DNA of 64,000 nucleotides from DUPQ01 sp041678685 (lineage in GTDB: Bacteria > Bacillota > Clostridia > DUPQ01): contig JBAYNV010000001.1 of the NCBI GenBank assembly GCA_041678685.1, positions 1 to 64,000 of the forward strand, given 5' to 3'. The notes beneath the pieces are model-generated. The model worked only from the letters and a program-made list of their open reading frames with translations, did not search any database and was not told the DNA's origin. Within the stretch, counting starts at the first letter, position 1; the number at the start of each line of letters is the position of its first letter. The position numbers and the translations under genes were made by a program. Shown one piece after another: positions 51,823-61,140 of this stretch.

Positions 51823-52899
51823 TCAGCCGTCTACTTCCTTATTGATAACGATATTAAGATAATCAGTGTTTACTTTCAGATCGACATCGTATGGGGCGAC
51901 CCTGTTGCCTTCTTCTTCGAAAACCCTTATCACAGGCCGCAGCGGAAGCCCTTTATTATTATTTACGACTATCGCCTGCGCTCCGTTGCTCAACTCTATT
52001 ATCGTACCTGGATTGAAGGGCGTGATGTTTTCTATAAATACCCTGGTGATCTCCGGGTCAAACATGCTTCCGCTGTTTCCCATTATATATTCAAAGGCTT
52101 CAGACTGGCTCCATGCCTTACGGTATGGCCTGTTTGAAGTCAGCGCTTCATACACATCGCAGATACACAGAGCTTTCCCGTATTTACTGATACCGGTATC
52201 CGCTATCCCGAAGGGATATCCTTTTCCGTTATGATACTCATGATGCATCATAACACCCATCCTGGCCTGAGTGGAAAGGCAGCCCTGTTCCACAAGATAA
52301 TCATATCCTTTGAGCGGATGCTGCTTGACGAGTTCATATTCAGCACTGCTTAATTTACCCGGTTTATTCAGTATCGTCGAAGGTATGAAAAGCTTGCCTA
52401 TGTCATGCATAAGCGCGCTTTTGAACAGATCGATCAGTATCGATTTGCTCATCATGGATTTCTTTCCCACGATCGCTGCGATCAAAGCAACATTCACACA
52501 GTGGGTATATGTAAAATCATCATGGCACTTCATGTACATGATGTTATATACTGCATTTTCGTTTATGACTATATCTGATATTATATTATCCGTCAGCTGA
52601 TCGATTTCTTTCCAGCTGTTCAGTATGCCTTTATTATTGTTTTTAATGGATGTATACAGATCCTTCACCCTGTTGATGGCTTCGACCCGTATCCTCGGAT
52701 TAATCGTTTCACTGACCTCGATCCCTTCGGATATCCCATCCTCTATCAGTATTGAAAGATATCCCAGTGTTTCAAGCTGCTGTATGTATTTTGAAGTTAG
52801 TCTGGTATTTCTTGTAAGATAAATTTCTCCGTACTTACCATAGACATCCTTACCTACTATCATGTCCTCCTTTAAAAAAGTAGTCGGAACACACCTCAT
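51823..52899 (-). CDS. HD-GYP domain protein, predicted c-di-GMP phosphodiesterase
   Basis: A 358-residue cytoplasmic protein. The first 130 residues (a DUF3391-like region) precede an HD-GYP domain with HDIGKLFIPSTIL (about 165) and HHEYHNGKGYPFG (about 218-230), retaining the HD and the GYP signature. Such domains hydrolyse cyclic di-GMP, which normally promotes motility. Its ATG overlaps the csrA stop by 4 bases, so it is translationally coupled to csrA and lies directly upstream of fliC. No receiver domain. Confidence 0.92.
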   Translation of the reverse strand: MRCVPTTFLKEDMIVGKDVYGKYGEIYLTRNTRLTSKYIQQLETLGYLSILIEDGISEGIEVSETINPRIRVEAINRVKDLYTSIKNNNKGILNSWKEIDQLTDNIISDIVINENAVYNIMYMKCHDDFTYTHCVNVALIAAIVGKKSMMSKSILIDLFKSALMHDIGKLFIPSTILNKPGKLSSAEYELVKQHPLKGYDYLVEQGCLSTQARMGVMMHHEYHNGKGYPFGIADTGISKYGKALCICDVYEALTSNRPYRKAWSQSEAFEYIMGNSGSMFDPEITRVFIENITPFNPGTIIELSNGAQAIVVNNNKGLPLRPVIRVFEEEGNRVAPYDVDLKVNTDYLNIVINKEVDG

Positions 52900-53138
52900 T
52901 TCTCTATTTCCTTATTCAAAAATATCCCTATCTTTTCTATAGACTGATCATCATTTTTTGACGATGCATGAATGTTTTCAGCGGTGACTTCATCAACTAT
53001 TTCTTTTCTCAAGACTCTAATGCTTTTTTTTGCATTGACTCCAAGCTTGACTTTACCGTTTTGCGATTCTATGACGGTGATCTCGATATCGTCGCCGATC
53101 AATATGGATTCTCCAGATTTTCTTGATATAACCAACAT
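52896..53138 (-). CDS. csrA: Carbon storage regulator CsrA
   Basis: An 80-residue CsrA, RNA-binding translational repressor. MLVISRKSGESILIGDDIEI and the second strand pair with the key arginine (VKLGVNAKKSIRVLRKEIVD) are conserved; the 25-residue C-terminal tail is a normal length variation and in Bacillota may be the FliW contact region. Between fliW and the HD-GYP gene. In this lineage it likely represses fliC until FliW sequesters it. Confidence 0.96.
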   Translation of the reverse strand: MLVISRKSGESILIGDDIEITVIESQNGKVKLGVNAKKSIRVLRKEIVDEVTAENIHASSKNDDQSIEKIGIFLNKEIEK

Positions 53139-53150
53139 TTCTTTAATCCC

Positions 53151-53549
53151 CTAGCAACCAAGTATCCTGTGCCTTATACTGTATCTGTCATCTTCTAGGA
53201 TCAGTTGTATTGCGTTTCCATTCTCTATATTGATTATTATAGGACTTCTTAAGTTAATTGTCATCATTTTAATATCATTTGGAATAACAACGATCCCATA
53301 GATCCGCATATCAGCAGGATCTTTTAATTCGAGCGATTTCATTTCCTTATCATCAAGAACAGGATCATATGATCTGTCGATCATTTTAGGATCCAGGAGT
53401 ATAAAGCAAACGTTTCCGTCAGATGCCTTTAAAAATCTGAAGGGATTATCTGCGCTTTCTGATGCTTTTGTCAGCGTATATTCCTTTATGTTCTCAAATC
53501 CATATATTTCCCTTTTAAATGTGATATCCATTGGTTTATCCGTTTCCAT
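53151..53549 (-). CDS. fliW: Flagellar assembly factor FliW
   Basis: A 132-residue beta-rich protein that binds CsrA and flagellin, releasing flagellin translation when filament subunits are exported. The IYGFENIKEYTL start, FILLDPKMI and RIYGIVVIPNDIKMMTINLRSP segments are FliW-like. It ends 12 bases before csrA, the canonical fliW-csrA coupling. Confidence 0.93.
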   Translation of the reverse strand: METDKPMDITFKREIYGFENIKEYTLTKASESADNPFRFLKASDGNVCFILLDPKMIDRSYDPVLDDKEMKSLELKDPADMRIYGIVVIPNDIKMMTINLRSPIIINIENGNAIQLILEDDRYSIRHRILGC

Positions 53550-53567
53550 TTCATCCCGCCTTTATAT

Positions 53568-54503
53568 TTACTCTATAAAATCAAGTAATGATAACTGTAT
53601 TGCAGAAACCGAAGCCGATAATGACGCCTCATATGCCTGTTCAGCAAGCTTATAGTTCAGTATCGCTTTTTCGGTATCTATATCCTCTACGTCTGATATA
53701 CGGTCATTTAATGTTGACTCCCGGCTTTTCAGCTGTGTTTTCACGGAATCGATCCTGTTGGCCGCTGCGCCTATTTTTGTAATATTTATAAGCACTTTAT
53801 CATAATTATCTTCAAGCACTTTATTAAATGCAGTGTACGATTCATTATTGAACACATCAGCTCTTATGACATTAGTCAGAGCATCTATGTTATTCAGCAT
53901 ATTGTTTTCGCCTGTACCCATTATTTCCAGCGCTGAGATCCGTATATCCATACTCATGCCTTTACTGATGTTTACCGAGACTTTTTCCGACATCGCTGAC
54001 GCTGTTTCTTCATCCGTCATTAACAATGTATCGATCCCGTTATATCCATATACTCCGCCATCAGCGGTCACCGGTTTGTTTTTTGTGTTGAACCCACCAA
54101 AAATGTATACTCCTGAACTGCTGTAATTCAGGTCTGTTATTATCTGTTCTTTATACTGCTGGATCTCCTGACTCAGGGATTCTTTTGCTGATGAGGATAA
54201 AGAAGAATTATTTGCATTTGTGCACAGTTCCATTATCTTCTGCATGCAGCTGTTTATGTCTTTTACTGCCGTTTCCATATCGCTTATCGCAGCTGTAGCG
54301 TTATCGATATTGCTGTAATATTTGGCTATATCTTTTTTATCGCTTTTAAGCCTGTTGAGACTGTTTGCAGATACGGGATCATCATAAGCGTTCTCATACT
54401 TTTTCCCCGTTGAAACGGAATATGAAGTATCCGAAAGCTTTTTATATGCCGTTTCGATATCTTTCATCGATCTTCTTGCCATCATACCGTTTGTTATCCT
54501 CAT
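53568..54503 (-). CDS. flgL: Flagellar hook-associated protein FlgL
   Basis: A 311-residue hook-filament junction protein. MRITNGMMARRSMKDIETAY and the C-terminal EKAILNYKLAEQAYEASLSA helix match the flagellin-like D0 domains. It connects the hook (FlgK) to flagellin. Follows flgK by 10 bases and precedes fliW. Confidence 0.95.
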   Translation of the reverse strand: MRITNGMMARRSMKDIETAYKKLSDTSYSVSTGKKYENAYDDPVSANSLNRLKSDKKDIAKYYSNIDNATAAISDMETAVKDINSCMQKIMELCTNANNSSLSSSAKESLSQEIQQYKEQIITDLNYSSSGVYIFGGFNTKNKPVTADGGVYGYNGIDTLLMTDEETASAMSEKVSVNISKGMSMDIRISALEIMGTGENNMLNNIDALTNVIRADVFNNESYTAFNKVLEDNYDKVLINITKIGAAANRIDSVKTQLKSRESTLNDRISDVEDIDTEKAILNYKLAEQAYEASLSASVSAIQLSLLDFIE

Positions 54504-54513
54504 GATTCTACTC

Positions 54514-55974
54514 CTATATCATATTGATCAGTGTATCCAGCATCTCATCGATCACCTGCATAACATTTGCAGCTGCCTCATATGATTTCTGATACGTGGT
54601 CAGGTTTATGGTCTCTTCAGTAAGGCTAACTCCTGATACTGAGTCTCTCTGACTGCTTATATAGTCTGCTATTTCATCCTGGCTGGAAGCTCTTGCTTTG
54701 GCATATCCTGTCGTTATAGTCACCTTCGAAAACACAGACTCTATATGATCCTCCAGGTTACCTATACTGGCATCCCCGTACATTATGCCTGTAGCATCCC
54801 TCAGTGCCACCAGCTTCATCAGATTCCTGTTATTTGACGTTCCTGCGGAGTCGTTCAAAGATACATCAGATGCCGCTATATTTGATGCGTTTTCATTTAA
54901 AGCATCTGATATCCTGATATTTGATGCTTTCAGGTTCTCACTGTTAAAAAAGTCTGCTCCGGATACTGAAAGATTTGAGCCGTATGGCAGAGTATATCCT
55001 TCGCTGTTTATACTGTTGAACTGTTCAACTATGGAACCTGCAAGATCATCCAGCTGGCTTATGACATAATCAATCCCCATTTTATCCTGAGAGTTGCCGT
55101 CTCTGATATCTTGCATACCTTTCAGCTGTCCGCCTGTTAGCAATACTTTAGTACCTGTATCTTTCCAGTAAAGCTGATTGAATGTGCCTTCGACAGCGTC
55201 ACTTTCCAGGTTGTTCTTCACTTCTATCTCATGGACAGTGTAATGGTCCACAAGGCAGTATCCGCCTGACATGACCTGAAATTCACCGTTGTCTCTTTCA
55301 TTTACCGTCACACTCATAAGACCTGAAAGATCGTCAGCGATAAGGTTCCTCTGATCCCTTAATTCATTTGCTGTCGCGCCTGTCACTTCAAATTCACAGA
55401 TCAGTTTATTCAGTTCGACCAGCTGATATGCTTTATCGTTGATCTCATATGCAAGTGTCGCTACATCATCATTCAGTTCGGTCTTGTACTGCATCAGCGC
55501 ATCTGCGGTTATGTTTAAATTTTCAGTGAAAAGTATCGCATTCTGTTTTACTTCTTCCCTGATAGTCATATTTTCAGTATTCGCAGCCAGGTTTTCTATA
55601 GAATCAAAAAGATCTGTAAGCATATTGCTTATAGAATCATCTCTCCCGTTCCTCATCAGACTGTTTATGTATATATACCCTGAACTCTCAGTGGAAAGCT
55701 CTGCCTGTATACCCATTTCCTTACGGTACATGCTGTCATAATAATCATCACGTACCTGCTTTATCTGTGCAAGTTGCACTCCTCTTCCGATGTTTGTTGC
55801 ACCTGAACTTGAAAACAGGGTCCTGGAATTATCACCTACCGCTTCAAGGATTATCTGCTGTCTTGTGTATCCTTCCGTGTTGGCATTGGCAATATTGTGG
55901 CCTGTGATGTCGATCGCTTTTTGATTTACATACAGGCTTTTTCTGACTATTTCAATACCGCTGAATGTGCTCAT
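54514..55974 (-). CDS. flgK: Flagellar hook-associated protein FlgK
   Basis: A 486-residue junction protein (HAP1). N-terminal MSTFSGIEIVRKSLYVNQKA with DITGHNIANANTEGYTRQQI, and C-terminal YQKSYEAAANVMQVIDEMLD, are the family marks. Two bases after flgN, its chaperone, and 10 before flgL. Confidence 0.97.
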   Translation of the reverse strand: MSTFSGIEIVRKSLYVNQKAIDITGHNIANANTEGYTRQQIILEAVGDNSRTLFSSSGATNIGRGVQLAQIKQVRDDYYDSMYRKEMGIQAELSTESSGYIYINSLMRNGRDDSISNMLTDLFDSIENLAANTENMTIREEVKQNAILFTENLNITADALMQYKTELNDDVATLAYEINDKAYQLVELNKLICEFEVTGATANELRDQRNLIADDLSGLMSVTVNERDNGEFQVMSGGYCLVDHYTVHEIEVKNNLESDAVEGTFNQLYWKDTGTKVLLTGGQLKGMQDIRDGNSQDKMGIDYVISQLDDLAGSIVEQFNSINSEGYTLPYGSNLSVSGADFFNSENLKASNIRISDALNENASNIAASDVSLNDSAGTSNNRNLMKLVALRDATGIMYGDASIGNLEDHIESVFSKVTITTGYAKARASSQDEIADYISSQRDSVSGVSLTEETINLTTYQKSYEAAANVMQVIDEMLDTLINMI

Positions 55975-55976
55975 GA

Positions 55977-56435
55977 TTATACCCTTTTATCTAACAGGAC
56001 ATTAGGCTCGTAATATCTTTCGCTCTTCTTCTCGATGATATCCAGAGCTGACCTGAGTTCTTCCAGCCTGGTCTCAACTATTTTCACATTGAGAGTTTTT
56101 AATTTTTCCTGTTCAACAAGATCGCTGTAAAAACGTTCTGTCAGCTTCTCAGCTTTTCTGATCTGATCAGGTTCCAGATATTTATGCATTATTCTTTTAG
56201 TGAACTTCTTTATCCCGTACTGATTTTTCAATATATTCAGTGCTCTCTGTTTTTTATTTTCAGCCAATGAAAACCTCATAAGCAATGCCTCTTCAAGTTT
56301 TATTATACTGTTGAGCATACTAATATCATTACTCTTAAGTATGTTTGCTTTTTCTTTTGAGACAGCATTGAATTGATCTATTATGTCGATCTGTTTTGAA
56401 TACAAACTCATTACCTCTTCAAAAAGTTCTATCAT
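55977..56435 (-). CDS. flgN: FlgN-family export chaperone
   Basis: A 152-residue all-helical protein of the FlgN type (LYSKQIDIIDQFNAVSKEKA then ILKSNDISMLNSIIKLEEAL, then long coiled helices). It escorts FlgK/FlgL to the export gate. GGAGG precedes the ATG. Homology is weak by eye, but length, helices and position directly upstream of flgK support it. Confidence 0.85.
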   Translation of the reverse strand: MIELFEEVMSLYSKQIDIIDQFNAVSKEKANILKSNDISMLNSIIKLEEALLMRFSLAENKKQRALNILKNQYGIKKFTKRIMHKYLEPDQIRKAEKLTERFYSDLVEQEKLKTLNVKIVETRLEELRSALDIIEKKSERYYEPNVLLDKRV

Positions 56436-56513
56436 AAGGCCTCCTTTTTGGGTAAAACAAACTATAGCTTAAACTGTAAAGCTTACACGGTTCAAGGATA
56501 TTATTTCCTCAAA

Positions 56514-56792
56514 CTACTTTTTTATTATCGAATCGATGATCTTTTCGGATAATGCCTTACTGTCGACCTTATAATCACCGCTTTTGATCCTGCTTTTTAT
56601 GCTGCTTATCATATCAGCACGGTCGATATCTGCGTTTTTTGCCTTCTGGATGTACTTGTCGATGGACTTTGCCTGATCAGAGATACTTACTTCATCACTG
56701 ACATGCATATCCTGTCTGTATATCTGTCCTTTATCCGAGTTATTACTGACCTTATTGACTGTATCGTATGCATTTACTGGATTTATTTTCAT
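56514..56792 (-). CDS. flgM: Anti-sigma-28 factor FlgM
   Basis: A 92-residue FlgM. The N-terminal MKINPVNAYDTVNKV, DEVSISDQAKSIDKYIQKAK and C-terminal DMISSIKSRIKSGDYKVDSK helices are conserved and bind FliA until FlgM is exported through the finished hook. Downstream of the rod genes and 78 bases upstream of flgN. Confidence 0.93.
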   Translation of the reverse strand: MKINPVNAYDTVNKVSNNSDKGQIYRQDMHVSDEVSISDQAKSIDKYIQKAKNADIDRADMISSIKSRIKSGDYKVDSKALSEKIIDSIIKK

Positions 56793-56807
56793 AATAGATC
56801 TCCTTGC

Positions 56808-57557
56808 TTATTTACGTAATCTGTTAGCTATACCGCTGATCTCATCCATGACCTGAAGTACTTTTGAGTTCATCTGGTAGAGCCTCTGGGCCTGTATGAG
56901 ATCAGTCATCTCCACCGCCATATTCACATTCGACTGTTCCAAACTTCCCTGCCTTAATGATATATCGGCAACTTCTGTGTTTTCCTTTAGTCCCGTACCG
57001 TTTTTATATAAACTTTTTCCAAAAGCTTCCAGCTCACCGGGGTTTTCAAAGGATGTGATATCCAGTGTGACCGTTCTGCCGCTGTTTTTAAAAGAAATAA
57101 CGCCGTCAGTATCGATCACCAAATCTCCATCTTCCCCGCTTACCTGTATCTTATCACCATTTGCATCTAAGAGGAAGTATCCTTCATCACTGGCAAGATA
57201 TAAATTATTCTCATACTCAGACAGGGAAAAACTTCCTCCTCTTGTATAAAACCTCTCATTTCCGTCAGACAGGGTCAAAAAACCGTCTTTATAAAAAGCA
57301 AGATCATAATCATCTCCGGTCTCCTTCAGATCCCCATATGTAAAATCCTTTGAATATCCGTTTGTGGTTATCCCGCTTCCCAGGGTATATTCTTTAGTTG
57401 ACTCGGTATCATAAAGTGAATACATGAGATCACTGAAACTAACCGATGTTTTCTTATAACCGTTCGTGTTTATATTTGATATATTGCCTGAGATCACATC
57501 AAATACTTTTTCCTGGCATATCATGGAATTTGCGGCTATGTAGTAAGCGTTGTTCAT
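56808..57557 (-). CDS. flgG: Flagellar rod protein, FlgG/FlgF type (copy 1)
   Basis: A 249-residue rod protein. MNNAYYIAANSMICQEKVFD, ISGNISNINTNGYKKTSVSF and the C-terminal SNVNMAVEMTDLIQAQRLYQ agree with the distal-rod family. It sits next to a second paralogue; from sequence alone either could be FlgF or FlgG, so the symbol is tentative. It precedes flgM. Confidence 0.88.
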   Translation of the reverse strand: MNNAYYIAANSMICQEKVFDVISGNISNINTNGYKKTSVSFSDLMYSLYDTESTKEYTLGSGITTNGYSKDFTYGDLKETGDDYDLAFYKDGFLTLSDGNERFYTRGGSFSLSEYENNLYLASDEGYFLLDANGDKIQVSGEDGDLVIDTDGVISFKNSGRTVTLDITSFENPGELEAFGKSLYKNGTGLKENTEVADISLRQGSLEQSNVNMAVEMTDLIQAQRLYQMNSKVLQVMDEISGIANRLRK

Positions 57558-57569
57558 CTGTTATTCTCC

Positions 57570-58286
57570 TTAAAATGCGGCTATGGTATTTACTGCTTTC
57601 CCGTTCATCTCATCAAGGATCTGTATGACTGCCTGATTTGTTTCATATTTGTTGCTTATATCCATCATTTTTAAATATTCCTCAGTGAGGCTGACATTTG
57701 ATCCCTCGGTGTATCCCTGCTTTATCTCAGCCTGGCTTTCAATCGTAACGGCATTTTCACTTGCTGCATAATAATCAAACCCGATCTTTTTCAGTTCCGT
57801 ATAATCTGCAAAATCGACTGCTTCTATCGTATCGGCATATATCCCGCCAACGGTCACGGTACCCGCTTTGGAGATCTCCACATCCTGATCGGCGGCATAT
57901 ATCTTTCCCTGCGTCCCCATGATATATGCTCCATGCTGATCCACAAGATATCCGTCTGTATCGATATCAAAACTTCCGCCTCTTGAATAATACAGATTGT
58001 CTTTATACATCACTTCAATGAAACCGTTCTTATCAAGAGCGATATCATTAATATCGCCTTCATACAATTCGCCCTGCGTAAAGTCTGTACAGATATTCAG
58101 ATCGAACAGGTTTTCCTTTTCTGAATCATATTGTTCCTGTATAAAGTAATCGCTGAATGATCTTATGGTAAGAGTATCGGTCTTATACCTGTCTGTCGAT
58201 GTATTTGCAATATTATTTGACACAACAGCAAGCTGGCTGTTCAGTGTAAGTAACGATCTTCCAAGTTGATCAAGGCCGATATCCAT
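57570..58286 (-). CDS. flgF: Flagellar rod protein, FlgF/FlgG type (copy 2)
   Basis: A 238-residue paralogue of the next gene, with LTLNSQLAVVSNNIANTSTD at the N-terminus, central EVMYKDNLYYSRGGSFDIDT, and C-terminal GSNVSLTEEYLKMMDISNKY. One of the pair is FlgF and one FlgG; gene order (12 bases apart) favours flgF then flgG here but is not decisive. Follows fliA. Confidence 0.85.
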   Translation of the reverse strand: MDIGLDQLGRSLLTLNSQLAVVSNNIANTSTDRYKTDTLTIRSFSDYFIQEQYDSEKENLFDLNICTDFTQGELYEGDINDIALDKNGFIEVMYKDNLYYSRGGSFDIDTDGYLVDQHGAYIMGTQGKIYAADQDVEISKAGTVTVGGIYADTIEAVDFADYTELKKIGFDYYAASENAVTIESQAEIKQGYTEGSNVSLTEEYLKMMDISNKYETNQAVIQILDEMNGKAVNTIAAF

Positions 58287-58341
58287 CTATTTCCTCCTGT
58301 AATGGCTCTTGGTTATTACATCGGCATTTTATCGGTTTACT

Positions 58342-59073
58342 TTAGATATTATCTTTCAATTCTTCTTTTAATTTCGACAGGATCCCTGAAATTATCTGTG
58401 ATATCCTTGATTCGCACAGATCCATGATCTGTGCGATCTCTTTATAAGTCAGCTCTTCAGTGTAATACAGATTCAGTATCGTTTTTTCTTTTTCACTCAG
58501 TCTGTCCACGTGGTATGCCAATGCCTCGATGAGCTGTGCTTTATCCAGGGTCTCTTCAGGATATTCCTCTTCCTTACGGCTTTTTATTATATCTCCGTTA
58601 TCTTCTATATATGACTCGAAGGAGACCATGTCAGACAAGGCTTCTTCTTCCTGTATCCTTTTTACTTTATCGATGCTTATATCCAGTGCGGATGATATTT
58701 CCTGTAAAGTCGGTTCTTTCCCATAACAGTTATGATACTTGTTGAGAAAATCATTCAGTTCTTTTGATTTTTTCCTTGTATCTCTGGACAGTATGTCTAA
58801 CTTCCTCATATAATCCAGGATCTGCCCTTTGATCCTCAGACAGGCGTAAGACTCGAATTTCACATTCTTATTGGAATCGAATTTTTCTACGGCATCGATA
58901 AGCCCGATAACGCCTTCGCTATACAGGTCATCTTCTTCGACCAGACCTATCCTGGTGCATGGAATTGTGTATATCACCCTTTTTACCAGATATGCGTACT
59001 GTTCGACTATCACGTTCCTGTTAGCGACAGTTCTGCGATCCATGTATTCATTCCAAATTTTAGTTTTGTCCAT
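58342..59073 (-). CDS. fliA: RNA polymerase sigma-28 factor FliA/SigD
   Basis: A 243-residue flagellar sigma. Region 2 contains YSEGVIGLIDAVEKFDSNKN (about 51-70) with FESYACLRIKGQILDYMRKL, region 3 EPTLQEISSALDISIDKVKR, and region 4 the helix-turn-helix LSEKEKTILNLYYTEELTYK followed by ESRISQI. It directs transcription of fliC and che genes from promoters in this window. Between flhA and the rod genes, controlled by FlgM nearby. Confidence 0.96.
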   Translation of the reverse strand: MDKTKIWNEYMDRRTVANRNVIVEQYAYLVKRVIYTIPCTRIGLVEEDDLYSEGVIGLIDAVEKFDSNKNVKFESYACLRIKGQILDYMRKLDILSRDTRKKSKELNDFLNKYHNCYGKEPTLQEISSALDISIDKVKRIQEEEALSDMVSFESYIEDNGDIIKSRKEEEYPEETLDKAQLIEALAYHVDRLSEKEKTILNLYYTEELTYKEIAQIMDLCESRISQIISGILSKLKEELKDNI

Positions 59074-59082
59074 CTGCCACTC

Positions 59083-61140
59083 CTATTGTAAAACAACGCT
59101 TCCGACTATCTGGATCTTCACTTTATTCTCTATTTCATTATATGACAAAACATCGATATTTTCATCTATCTGGTGAACAATATCCACTAAATAGATCCTT
59201 ATGATAGGTGATGTGAGTATTATGGCATCTATTCCCTGCGATGCCGCTTTCCTTATAGCATCACCTGATGCTTTAATGATATCTTTGATTTTTTCCGGTT
59301 CAAGTGCAAGATATCCTCCACCTTCCGCTGCTCTTATCCCTTTTGTGATCATATCTTCGATATCATGATGCACGGTGATGACATCGATCTTGCCTGAAGG
59401 GGCATATATCTGCGTTATTTCACGCTTTAATGCCTGCCTGACATATTCTATAAGGACATTCATATCTTTTGTTGTTTTTGCATAATCTCCAAGCGTTTCT
59501 ATGATGATATCCAGTGATTTGACAGGTATGCCTTCCTTGAGAAGTCCCATCAGGACCTTATGCAACTGGCCTATTGTCACTGTTTTACCTATCACCTCAT
59601 CAACGAGCACGCTCTGTTTTTCTTTCAGATTGTCAACGAGTTTCTGTATTTCCTGACGGCCGATTATTTCATACGAATGTTTTTTAACGATCTTTGAAAT
59701 ATGCGTCGCAATGACGGATGAAGGGCTTATCACCGTATATCCGAGCATCTGTGCTTTATCCTGCATATCCTTGGTGATCCATTTCGCATGCATCCCATAT
59801 GCCGGATCCTTGGTATCGATCCCTTCCAGATCATCTTCGTCTGCAGCCTGTGAATTCATTGCAAGCATATGATCGGAAAGTACGACCCCTTTTTCAACGA
59901 CTGTGTTACGTATCATGATAGCATATTCATTTGATTTTAAAGACAGATTATCCCGGAATCGGACCACAGGTATTACTATACCCAGACTTGATGCAAACTG
60001 GTTCCTTATGGTTATCATCCTTTCAAGAAGGTCTCCGCCCTGCGCTTCATCTATCAGAGGGATAAGTGAATAACCCAGTTCTATTTTAACCGGATCCACG
60101 TTCAGTAACTCCATTATATTGGTCTTGACAGGTTCCCTCTCGCTTTTTACCTGCACTTCCTCATTGGCTTTTACAGGCATCGTTTTTTTCTTTGTTTTTG
60201 AATAGATCGCATAACCCATCGCCAGAAGCGCACCGCCTATAAGAAGCAGAAAGAAACCCGGGAATCCCGGAACTATGCTCAGTAAAAGCAACGCGGCTCC
60301 GCTTACGAACAGCACTTTGTAATCAGAAAAAAGCTGTGACGTAAACTGCTCGTTCAGATCCTGATCGGCTGTGGATCTTGTGGCTATAATGCCTGTAGCA
60401 GTCGATATCATTAAAGACGGGATCTGGGAAACCAGACCGTCTCCGACGGTCGCAAGAGAATAAACCTCGATGACCTGTGCAAATTCCATTCCCTCTGAAG
60501 TGACGCCTATGATCATGCCGCCTATAAAATTTATAAGTGTTATGATGATACCTGCTATAGCATCACCTTTGACGAACTTAGTCGCGCCGTCCATAGATCC
60601 GTAAAAGTCCGCCTGATATTCCACTTTTTTTCTTCTTATTTTTGCTTCTTTTTCATCTATGAATCCTGCATTCAGATCGGCATCGATGGCCATCTGCTTG
60701 CCGGGCATCGAATCAAGCGTGAATCTGGCAGCGACTTCAGACACTCTTTCCGCACCTTTTGTAATAACGATGAACTGGATGATCATAATGATCAGATATA
60801 TCACTAGTCCGACGACTATATTCCCCTGTACGACGAAACTGCCGAAAGCCGCAATGACTTTCCCTGCCGCCCCGCCTTCACCGAGTATTATCCTGGTAGA
60901 AGAGATATTTAAAGAAAGCCTGAAAAGAGTGGTTATCAGTAAAAGCATCGGGAAAATGGAAAAATTCAAAGGTTCCTTAACGTACAGGGTAGTCAATAAT
61001 ATCATGAGTGAAAAAGTAATGTTGATTATGAGCAATATGTCCAGAAGAGTCGTACTTAAGGGAACGACGATAATGACTATTATCCCGATAACGATCGCAG
61101 CTAAAATACATTGTTTGAATTTACTTTTAATTTTGATCAC
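59083..61140 (-). CDS. flhA: Flagellar type III export gate protein FlhA
   Basis: A 685-residue gate protein with about eight N-terminal membrane helices and a large cytoplasmic domain (from about residue 325) that binds substrate-chaperone complexes. Conserved GEGGAAGKVIAAFGSFVVQG and FTLDSMPGKQMAIDADLNAG (about 138-157) are typical. GTG start. It begins inside the flhB end (14-base overlap). Directly followed by fliA; flhF and flhG are not seen between. Confidence 0.97.
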   Translation of the reverse strand: MIKIKSKFKQCILAAIVIGIIVIIVVPLSTTLLDILLIINITFSLMILLTTLYVKEPLNFSIFPMLLLITTLFRLSLNISSTRIILGEGGAAGKVIAAFGSFVVQGNIVVGLVIYLIIMIIQFIVITKGAERVSEVAARFTLDSMPGKQMAIDADLNAGFIDEKEAKIRRKKVEYQADFYGSMDGATKFVKGDAIAGIIITLINFIGGMIIGVTSEGMEFAQVIEVYSLATVGDGLVSQIPSLMISTATGIIATRSTADQDLNEQFTSQLFSDYKVLFVSGAALLLLSIVPGFPGFFLLLIGGALLAMGYAIYSKTKKKTMPVKANEEVQVKSEREPVKTNIMELLNVDPVKIELGYSLIPLIDEAQGGDLLERMITIRNQFASSLGIVIPVVRFRDNLSLKSNEYAIMIRNTVVEKGVVLSDHMLAMNSQAADEDDLEGIDTKDPAYGMHAKWITKDMQDKAQMLGYTVISPSSVIATHISKIVKKHSYEIIGRQEIQKLVDNLKEKQSVLVDEVIGKTVTIGQLHKVLMGLLKEGIPVKSLDIIIETLGDYAKTTKDMNVLIEYVRQALKREITQIYAPSGKIDVITVHHDIEDMITKGIRAAEGGGYLALEPEKIKDIIKASGDAIRKAASQGIDAIILTSPIIRIYLVDIVHQIDENIDVLSYNEIENKVKIQIVGSVVLQ

